64,000 nt of DNA from NCBI GenBank assembly GCA_964016875.1, contig OZ024719.1, positions 28,525,877 to 28,589,876 on the forward strand, given 5' to 3'. The stretch comes from Fallopia convolvulus. Taxonomy: Eukaryota; Streptophyta; Magnoliopsida; Caryophyllales; Polygonaceae. The notes below the pieces were generated by a model. It was not told the DNA's origin. It did no database searches and worked only from the letters and a program-made list of their open reading frames with translations. The translations under genes and the position numbers were made by a program. Below, piece by piece: positions 56,257 to 64,000 of this stretch. Positions within the stretch are counted from its first letter, which is position 1. Each line of letters starts with the position of its first letter.

Positions 56257-59119
56257 TGATGTTCGTGTTTTTAGCTTAGTTTTTAAGTGTTTTTCTTGGT
56301 TGTTTAGATTAGTTTAGTTGTGCTTTTATGTTTGTTTTGTGTCTTTTTGGATGAGTTTGCATATTTTGAGAAAAGTATGGAAGCTACTCGGTTTTTATGT
56401 TTTCTCTAGGTTTTTGGAGCAAAATTGGAGCATTCTAGGGACATCGATATGGCGAGGAGCCAGAGGAGTATGGCTGGCTAGGGAAGAATCAAAGACACTC
56501 AAGGAGATCCCGAAAAATCCAAATGAAGCAATGAAAAAGTTCAAGGGTTCGAGGAAAAACAGGCTTGATACCGACCCTGTGGATTCGGTACCGAGGCTTG
56601 CAACAAAGAAAAAGTCGACAAGAGCTCAACAAGAGTCTACCGACCCTGATAGAGTCGATACCGAGGTGCCCTGTGTCGGTAGATGATGAGGTATTTTAGG
56701 TGGTCGTTAATACCTATCAAAGAAACCTAACTTAACCAACTCAGAAGATCAGTAAGCAAGGGTCGATCCCACAAAGACTCGTGTAAATGTGTTATTGCTT
56801 TAGTGCCAAGTAACTAATATGGGGTTTTTTGTATTTGTAAATTCTAAACTACTATGCAAGATAGAAATAAATATGAATGCAGAAGATTGTTTATATCAAT
56901 AAGAGACAAACGTGTTCAACTAGTTAAATCCATCATGATATTGATTCGTTGATCATTGATTCTCTTAATTCTCTTCTCACTTGAATAATCTATTGTGGAT
57001 AATGATCCTACTAAGGACTAAAACCCAAACTTCATATTTAGTTGATAGAACTACCAGTCTAACAACCCTAATTATCTAATAACCTAGAAGACCTTCTAGA
57101 TTCAATTAAATAACAACATGACGATTCAAGTTATCAATAGAAACAAACACTTAAAGCAACCAGACATCTAAGTGACTTGTGAATTTATTCCCTCCTTTAA
57201 CCAACTTGTCCAACCGATACTAAATTGATTAAAGTATACTCTTGATCAAATTAACTCCGACCGGTAATTAATCAGATTCAGTTGTAACTAGAAATTCAAT
57301 TAGGTAGCTAATCTAATAAAACCCTAGTTTAGATTCAATTAAGCACAAGAAATAATTTCTATTCAAGTTTGTTGAGAATCAATCAAACCTCACAACTACA
57401 TACAAATCATGACTTCAATAACTAGCCAAACACAAGAGAAATTAGCAATGCATAATTAAATTAAAATCAAACTTACAAAGGTTCAATGGTTCTTCCTTGA
57501 GAGAAAACCCTAGCCTCCAAAAGTTGATCAAAAGTTCTAAAAATTAAACTAACATATATATGTCTACTAAAAATAACCCTCATAAGATATATTAAACCAT
57601 CCACTCGGATTTTATCTAGCCCAAATAACCCAAATATCAAAGCCCAACATCAAGACTTGGCCCAAAACACATCCGCGTAGAAAGCCCAAATTGCGCGACT
57701 TTGACACCCAATTGCGCGGCCGCACATTCTTGCTCCTGCCCGCGCAATTCCCATTCAGCTGGGATTACTCGGCTTGATTGCTCGGGATCGATCCCGTGCT
57801 TTTGGCTTTAGCTTGGCTCGGCTTTATTCTTGATTTGGCCTTTCTCCATCCGTCATCCTAGCTCATCCTAGCATTCCTTAGCTCGTCCACCACCGCCATG
57901 GTCAATCTGCACCTCGTCCCGATGTTGCTCTTGAACCTAAAAACCTGTAAAACCGAGCAAACCAGCGCATAATACCCGACAACACAAAAACCTAAAAACT
58001 ACATAAAACCAACATAAAACTAACTAAAACATATATAAAACATGCATCTAAACTACTCCTATATGAAAGCTATCAGTAGATGCAACCGACTTTGAGATTT
58101 TTATATTTTTATTCCTGTAATCTTTTAGTTTTAAAAAGTTCTATCTTTATGGAAAATTTTTAGATAGCTTTTCTAGTATAAATACCTTGTCTTGGCTTTA
58201 GATTTGGGGGTTTATTGGGGTGGCGAATTTGGAGACTTAAAGACATGCATCTTTTTCTCGAGTTTTTATTTAAGTTTGTTCTTAAGATTACTTGGAGAAG
58301 AAGTTTGTGATATCTAGTTGTGTGCTAGGACAAGTTTTGAGTTTTAATTCAAGTAAGTCTTTAGTTTAATTCAAATCATGTTCTCTTTCAATCTCTTTGT
58401 TTGTTTTTCTTCAAGCATGTGTGAGTAGTTCTCTATTATAGGATCGGGGTTGAAAACCCGACATGTTTATTAATGAATGATGTGTGTTGAATGATTGAAT
58501 GCCTTCTATCTATTATCTACTTGTTTTGTGCTTATGCTTTGACGAAAGTCAAGGTAATTTGAGTTTGTTTCTTAATTGAAAGAGAAAGTTATGAACTTGA
58601 ATTTTGATATTGTTTGATAACGAAAGTTTCAAGCTTTGGATTAAAAATAAGTAGAAAGTAAATTGATTTGTGAAAATTAATTGATTTGCTTACTTTAATC
58701 AACGAATGTTGGTAACTTATGCTCAAGGCATGAAATTATGATTCACACTATCTCGATTGCATGATTATGTCGTGGTAAACCCTTGTCCTAGATCTTTTTC
58801 TCTTATTTGAAGTCTCGTACTTCGTTATGTTTAGAGTCGATACTGAGGTCATTACATCGATACCGAACCTGTGTGTTTATGTGTTGCTTTGCTTTGTTTT
58901 AGTACAAGACCAGTATCAATATCGACCCTGACAAGGTCGGTATCGATCTGTTTGAGCTGTTACTTGGTCAATTTACCTTGTTTTGTATCCGTTTTGCGTT
59001 CTTTTGCTTTCTAGAATAGTAGTTAAACACAACCTTGCTTCCCGTGGACGATGTTGACCTCTCTATACTCAGCGGGGTCTTGACTACAATTTTTTTTGTT
59101 AAGTAAATCCCTATCAACA
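56257..59119 (+). repeat. 3' LTR of the second Athila, with an insertion
   Basis: Begins TGATGTTCGTG and ends CTATCAACA. Without the solo LTR at 56684-58075 and one duplication it is about 1466 bp. It keeps the about 240 bp missing from the 5' LTR. Motif pairs at 56566/56586 and 58917/58938. Confidence 0.9.
56684..58075 (-). mobile_element. Solo LTR inside the Athila 3' LTR
   Basis: A 1392-bp unit with ends TGATGAGG and GCTATCA, flanked by a perfect GTAGA duplication (56679-56683, 58076-58080). Comparison with the 5' LTR shows it is exactly an insertion. No primer site, gag or pol. Features such as GGGTCGATCCCACA near one end resemble Athila-group LTRs read on the minus strand, so a minus orientation is likely but not certain. 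Confidence 0.85.
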
Positions 59120-59124
59120 GTGCG

Positions 59125-59308
59125 AGGACAAGGATCCTTGGCACGCTGGTGTCATTGGACGAACGCACCAAGATTTTACCCTGACACCCAACAAGTCACC
59201 GATCTTCCAGGATGGCTCGTGAGGACTCGGGTCCTCAGCTTGGTTGGTGCGAAGGCACCATGGGTCGGAAAAAGTTTTCGTTCGAACCGCCTTGGTTCTG
59301 ATACCATT
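59125..59308 (-). other. Primer site and leader of the minus-strand gypsy element
   Basis: Minus strand: AATGGTATCAGAACC (59308-59294), a tRNA-Met-type primer site, directly follows the LTR at 59309. Leader or gag-start sequence continues to 59125 and across the Athila insertion at 44786. Confidence 0.7.
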
Positions 59309-59869
59309 TGATGCGACCATAGGGTCACAAGGGGCAGATCTAGGCTCGAAACGTCTGAATCTTCTCCGAAAATAGTAACCGGGATAAATACGAGACCACT
59401 AGTGGACTCACGGGCCTCTAACGCTTGTCAGAACGAGGGTGGGGCAAGGCTGAATCAAGGGCGAGGGAAGAGAGTTAGAAAGGGGTTGACGTCGGGCCAA
59501 GGCTAGGAGGAATCTCACTCCACTATAACATTGGCTAATTCATTTTTACGTGATTAATACAAGAGGGCGTGGCTCCTTTATAAAGAGGAGCCCACACGAA
59601 ACCCTAGTTCTAGATGGGGGTGGACTAGGGCTAGTAGGCATACTAGGCCCAACATCCAAGTCCATAATATTAGTAATAGAAACTTGCTAAAAAGGGAAAT
59701 AACAAGGCTAGCCCATCCTACAAGAATGGAATACACGCCTAAAGGGAAATGACAAAAATGGAAATGACAGAAATATCATTCTCTGAGGTCCTAATCTAAG
59801 AGGGTCTCTAAGGTCTAGGTCGTCTCGTGTCCGTAGGAGTTGGGTTCGAGCTAGGGCAGGGTAACATCA
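59309..59869 (-). repeat. Right LTR of the minus-strand gypsy element
   Basis: A 561-bp LTR, minus-strand start TGATGTTACCC and end GGTCGCATCA. The primer site lies on its left and a purine tract (AAGCGGGAGAGAA on the minus strand) on its right at 59870-59882, so internal sequence flanks it on both sides. Confidence 0.72.
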
Positions 59870-60085
59870 TTCTCTCCCGCTTAGCTTCAAAGCGAGCTTG
59901 TTTCTATGTGGGTCGAACAAGGGAAGCAGGCGAGGATCTCAGTAAACCCATGCCATTGAGATGGGTAGTCTCTAGGAAGTACGATGTCGACACAAGGGAA
60001 GGCTTGAGCATGGGCTCGTGGTGAGCGTCGGACTCTAAGGAGGGCGCCGATGTAGGTGAAAGTTCATCAAGCTAGGGCGGGTCCT
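59870..60085 (-). other. Polypurine tract and pol-end remnant, minus strand
   Basis: Minus strand reading into the LTR: sequence resembling the end of a gypsy pol and a purine tract, without an intact frame. It meets plus-strand pol-end sequence near 60085. Confidence 0.45.
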
Positions 60086-60101
60086 CTTCCTTAGTGATGC
60101 A

Positions 60102-60305
60102 GTGAAGCCAACCATGTCTCCTAACGACATCGATGAGTTGATTCGAGTGCCTTCTGACGGTCCAATCACGAGAAGTCGAGCTAAGAAGATTGCTCAAGGC
60201 ACAACAACAATCTTGGTTCGATTGGCAACTGTTATAGAAGAGCCAATCAAGACGATGTGGGTCTCGTGCATTCGACATCAATTGAGCCCGGATTCCATGG
60301 ATTGA
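60102..60305 (+). pseudogene. C-terminal tail of a gypsy pol
   Basis: 67 codons containing SDGPITRSRAKKI, a signature found at the C-terminal end of plant gypsy (Tekay/Del-type) polyproteins just before the 3' LTR. The stop codon TGA (60303-60305) coincides with the start of the LTR at 60303. The rest of the upstream element is missing. Confidence 0.55.
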
Positions 60306-61233
60306 TTTTAGGGGCCGAAATTCACTATTTCTTTATTTAGAAACATGTATTATCTTGTCTCACTTTAGGGCGGAATTTAGTAAGTGACCGAGTGAGATAA
60401 GTTGGTATATGGGTCAAAGTCAACTCTTTGACTTGATCATTCTAAGTGGAGAAAATATCAGTTATTATTATTTCATTATATGCGTGTTTTTCAATTTAAA
60501 TAATGTAGAGGATTCAATCAATAGAAAGATGTTAGTTGCTTGAATCTTCTCTCTCCTGGTTGTTATAGATATTTTGATTTTGTTACGATATTTTCTTAAA
60601 TAAATAAATCAGCCATGATTTATTTTATTTAATGGAATCTAGTTTGTTATAGGTCTAGATATTTTATTATATCTTGGAAAGCAAGACAAGGGGGCCTAAT
60701 CTATCTATTAGGGCCAACCACTTGGATGCTTTGCTCTCCAAGGAATAGCTTTGTATTCTACTATAAATACTTTTGCATTTCATTAATAAAAATCAGATTG
60801 AGAGAGATTAAACCCAAATTGGTTTAATCTATCTCTTGGGCCATAAAATAATACACGTGTGTTTATGCTTGGAGAATTCGATCAACCTCATTCGATCATC
60901 ATCATCTTCGACTTCTCTCACATCCATTATTTTCAATTCTAATTTTATTGTGTGAACAATTAGATTGTTCTAAGTTGATTGTTAAAGATTAAACTTAGTT
61001 AATCATTCGGATTTAGCATTAGAGCCAATCCGTTTGAACTATCAAAGTTGATTATATCTATAATTTCAGATCGGCTCTTAATTCATCAATTCAATTCAGT
61101 TTTCATTACATGTCGTGCAAGTTTCTCACATTGATAGCAAATTCAGGTTGGATTGATTGTTACAAGGCAAGATCGGGACTTTGTGGGCTCACTACGAGAT
61201 TTCTATTGAGGATTCCGAGACAGTCACGTATCA
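60303..61233 (+). repeat. LTR of the chromovirus-like gypsy element
   Basis: Begins TGATTTTAGGGGCC and ends CACGTATCA (TGAT..ATCA), about 931 bp, followed by a primer-site-like TGGTATCATA at 61236. A TATA box (CTATAAATAC, near 60761) and a downstream AATAAAA lie inside. The partner LTR is outside the window, so borders rest on the termini and primer site. Confidence 0.65.
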
Positions 61234-62201
61234 AGTGGTATCATATTCCAGCGTCTCACCAAGTAATTTCTTCTTTCCTTAATTTGCTTTCTAGTCAATT
61301 TGATTCAATTTTTGATCCCAAAGCTTACACCTTTAAACAAAGTTGCAATTTTTGAGACCAAGGCTGAATTTTTCACCCACCAACCACCATATTTCCGCCT
61401 CCCTCCACCACCTTGCACCGCAGGCAACCTAGAGCTGGTGTCGCTCCCTACTGCCGCACCACTCTCCACCACCGTCCTAATCCAACCCCACCAACCCCAC
61501 CTCCATCGGACAACCCTAAACCCTAATCGCTACCCCTCCCCTTCTCGAAACCCTAACCCTAATTTCGAGAAAACCCTACCCAAACCCTAACCCTAGTTCA
61601 GAAACCCCATCTGAAACCCTAAACCCCCTTACACCAACCCTAGAGCCAAACCCTACCCTTCTCCAAACCCTAATCCAGCCGAACCATCCAAATCCTAATC
61701 TCCCTTTTAGTTGCTTGCCCCCCAAGTAATTAATCAATTAGGAGATTTTTAAGGGATTTTTGCATGTTTATTGGCTGAATTGGTTGAGTTGTGTTGCAAT
61801 ATAGATTAGCAATATCACTTTGAAGAAAGGGTGGTGACGAAATAAAAGTCACTTTAGCCTACCATATTTCTGTCCTTGCATGCTTAAATTTGGCTTTATT
61901 AACTTGCATAGAGTCAATTGAGAGATTGTATGTGTTTAAAAGCTTATAAGGGATATTTTGCACTGCTTGTCTTATTGCATACTCGTTATTTGCTTGAACT
62001 GCATATTTCCTTTAATTATCATTAGTATACCATATCCACAACATATCTACCCCTTTACTCCTTCAATTCAACCCAAAAACTGAATTAGTTGATTGGATTG
62101 CTTTGAGGCATGTTTTGGCTTGATTAAGGTGTGGTATTGCTTGTTGTGATTTTGCTTTAGAACACACTACTCTCTCTCGTTTTTTGCGTGTTTCAGGAAC
62201 A
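61234..62201 (+). other. Leader of the chromovirus-like element with telomere-like repeats
   Basis: After the primer site the leader holds a C-rich part (61380-61500) and a run of CCCTAAA/CCCTAA words at 61510-61640, then AT-rich sequence to the gag start. No ORF is convincing. Confidence 0.55.
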
Positions 62202-64000
62202 ATGGTGATCCCAACTGAGCCTAACCCAGCTGAATTGAATCTTAGTAAGGAGGCAATCGACTTCATTAGGTTGTCCATTTGTGAGAGCATAAGGGAAGGG
62301 CAACAGGTCGCAACTGTGGCTATGAACCCGAGAATGCGGCATATTGAGGAGCAACTTGCAACATTAATTGAATCATCTCTAGCAAGTCAAAGAATTACTC
62401 ATGCAGTTGAGCTTTCTAGTGACCCGAATAATGCCCCATCTAGCAACAAAGGCAAACAACATGTAGTAGAAAAGAGCATGATGTGCTTGCTAGCTACCAA
62501 AGAAAATGATCTACTTGGCCAATATTCACCTAAAGCCAGCCGAGGTAGAGGAAGAGGCAACGGGGCGAGGCAACCACCGGTTACACACCAACAATTCTAT
62601 ACTCAACAATCGAACCTGTTTCCTCAAGCCACTCATCATCAACAACAACAATACAACAATCCTTTTGATGATGTGACTTATGGCTATCCCGGAGAAGAAA
62701 GGCGCCTATGGCATCCTCCCCTTGATGATTTTTATAACTAAGCTGAGGTTGTAGAAGATATTCCACCAGCTTATGGAGTACAACAGCCTGTCAACAACAA
62801 CAACGCAAATCAGAACGTGAACCAAATTAGTAAACGTGATATTAAGATCAAGATAGAACCATTCAGCGGAGAGCTCAATCCGGAGAAGTATCTAGAATGG
62901 GAACAAGCTACAAACTTCATTCTAGATCACATGGGCTATGAAGAATGGGAGAAAGTTGTTGTTGTTGTTGTTATCCACTTTGTTGGGACCGCTAGAAATT
63001 GGTGGTTTCGAATGAAGGAGGATAGAATTAGAAAGGCCTTGCCACCCATTGAAACTTGGGGCCAACTAAATTTTGTCATGAGGAAGAAGTATGTGCCAAA
63101 ACAACACACCGAACACATGAGGCTTAAAGTTGTCACATGCAAACAAGGTACCAAGTCTCCAACTGAGTACTTCAATGAGCTTGAAGATTTGAGCTTCAAG
63201 GCTGGAATTCACCATTCCCAAAGGTCTCTAAGGACCCAATTCATGGATGGACTGAATCAATCCATTAAAGACACACTTGAGATTCAAAAAATCAAGGATC
63301 TCAATGCATTAGTGCATTCAGCCCAACTACTATATGAGCAGCAACAAAGGAAGAAGAAGGAAGCATGGAACGCACCAAAGAGGTATAATTCTAATCCTAA
63401 TTCAAATTCCACTTCTTACTCTTCTAACCCTTCATTGCAACAAAAGGTTGCTTTTAGCTCACCTAAACCAACAGGTTTTCAAGGCCAAAGACGTCCCACA
63501 AATGCATTTCAAAATCAGCTTAGATCACGTGACATTGTGTGCTACAAATGTCAAGGAAGAGGTCATTATGCTAAAGATTGTCCAAATCATAAAAAAGTGC
63601 TCCTTACCACCAATGGAGGTTATGTGAGTGATGAGGAAATACCTCCAAATCAAGTGGAGGAGGAGGACGTTGGACAAGAAGGAAATGACGTAGAGGCCAT
63701 TGAACCGGACTGCACCGAACATCCTTTAACCTTGGTAACCATGCGTACTCTTACTTTACAAGAAACACCTAGGCTAGATCAAAGGGAAAATATTTTTCAT
63801 ACTAGGTGTACTATGAAGAACCAAGTGTTATGCATGTTAATTGATAGTGATAGCTGTTGTAACATTATAAATGCTAAGGTAGTTGATCACATGCAATTAA
63901 AAACTCAACCTAAGGCTACTAGTTATGGTCTCAATGGTATTAATGATACAAATGGTTCTAATTTAGTTACTCATCAGTGTTTAGTCCGCGTTTCCATAGG
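62202..64000 (+). pseudogene. Gypsy gag and protease start, one stop, runs off the window
   Basis: Starts MVIPTEPNPAELNLSKEA at 62202. A TAA at 62739-62741 (likely from a Gln CAA codon) is the only stop; the same frame is open from there to 64000. It contains a Gly/Arg and Gln-rich part, the retrotransposon gag domain (IEPFSGELNPEKYLEWE; RNWWFRMKED; SPTEYFNELEDL), a classical zinc knuckle CYKCQGRGHYAKDC at about 63540, and the start of a retropepsin (MLIDSDSCCNII). The style is that of Tekay/Del-type chromoviruses. Truncated by the window, so RT and integrase cannot be judged. Confidence 0.85.

Larger units (their letters stand above)
44861..58946. repeat. Dispersed paired motif CGATACCGA / CGGTACCGA
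   Basis: More than 40 copies of CG[A/G]TACCGA or one-mismatch forms occur in LTRs, gag linker, RNase H-integrase linker, third ORF and non-coding parts of the Athila at 44792. Many form pairs whose starts are 20 or 21 bp apart. With the bases between they form imperfect inverted repeats of about 33 bp (GACC..GGTC inner arms). Confidence 0.85.
44792..59119 (+). mobile_element. Second Athila-type gypsy element
   Basis: A 14.3-kb plus-strand element including a 1.4-kb solo LTR in its 3' LTR. A perfect GTGCG duplication (44787-44791, 59120-59124) fixes the borders. It has tRNA-Asp-like primer site, gag, protease, RT, RNase H, integrase, a third ORF and a polypurine tract. Many stops, a mutated RT active site, an internal inversion and a deletion of about 240 bp in the 5' LTR show long decay. 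It differs from the Athila at 25403 in sequence, in having the third ORF, and in its repeated motif. Confidence 0.93.

Noticed and set aside
44861..58946. CRISPR-like or tandem repeat array
   Set aside because: The repeated words are dispersed over 14 kb in LTRs and genes, with irregular distances between pairs and no spacer-type organisation.
21242..59119. Endogenous pararetrovirus (caulimovirus) sequence
   Set aside because: Every RT lies in a clear LTR element with integrase, primer site and target duplication; no movement or coat protein is seen.
60072..60281. Minus ORF of 69 codons
   Set aside because: Antisense shadow of the pol tail with the TRSRAKK signature on the plus strand.

Overview
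This window is nuclear DNA of a flowering plant, most likely a eudicot. It is AT-rich, has one spliced host gene of a plant-only receptor-kinase family, and is otherwise filled with plant LTR retrotransposons (Copia Ale/Retrofit-like and SIRE/Maximus-like; Ty3/gypsy Athila-like and chromovirus-like), MITEs and a Helitron. I see no rRNA, functional tRNA, CRISPR array or bacterial-type operon.

Layout. 1-8041: gene-poor DNA with an (AT)n microsatellite, a Helitron-type element, three copies of one hAT-type MITE (two with 7/8-matching 8-bp duplications), a Stowaway-type MITE, telomere-like degenerate repeats, another long-TIR MITE and a possible orphan 5' exon. 8042-12644: a small degenerate Copia element. 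13552-16806 (minus): the only clear host gene, a two-exon, 1022-residue LRR receptor kinase of subfamily XI, close to MIK1/PXL2. 18496-19907 (minus): an RNase H-domain pseudogene split by a Mutator-type insertion. 19925-21091: a deleted gypsy element.

21092-59869 is a nest of retroelements. An old SIRE-like LTR (21092-21241, resuming at 42559-43542) is split by a younger SIRE/Maximus element (21242-42553). That element's integrase is split by a minus-strand Athila (25403-35917). To the right, a minus-strand gypsy element (LTRs at 43588 and 59309) is split by a second Athila (44792-59119, plus strand), whose 3' LTR holds a solo LTR (56684-58075). Target-site duplications support most steps. 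From 60303 to the window end runs the 5' part of a chromovirus-like gypsy element with an open gag.

The most unusual signal is that each large element carries its own short palindromic word many times in LTRs, coding and non-coding parts: GATACC/GGTACC flanked by CG..GA in Athila 44792-59119, in pairs almost always 20-21 bp apart; GGGCCC/GGACC variants in Athila 25403-35917; and GTTCCC/GGGAAC in the SIRE element. The words stop at element borders. Two of the three elements also carry a non-gag-pol accessory ORF. By analogy with the VANC/motif anti-silencing systems of Arabidopsis VANDAL transposons, I suggest as a hypothesis only that these words are binding sites for an element-encoded or host protein.
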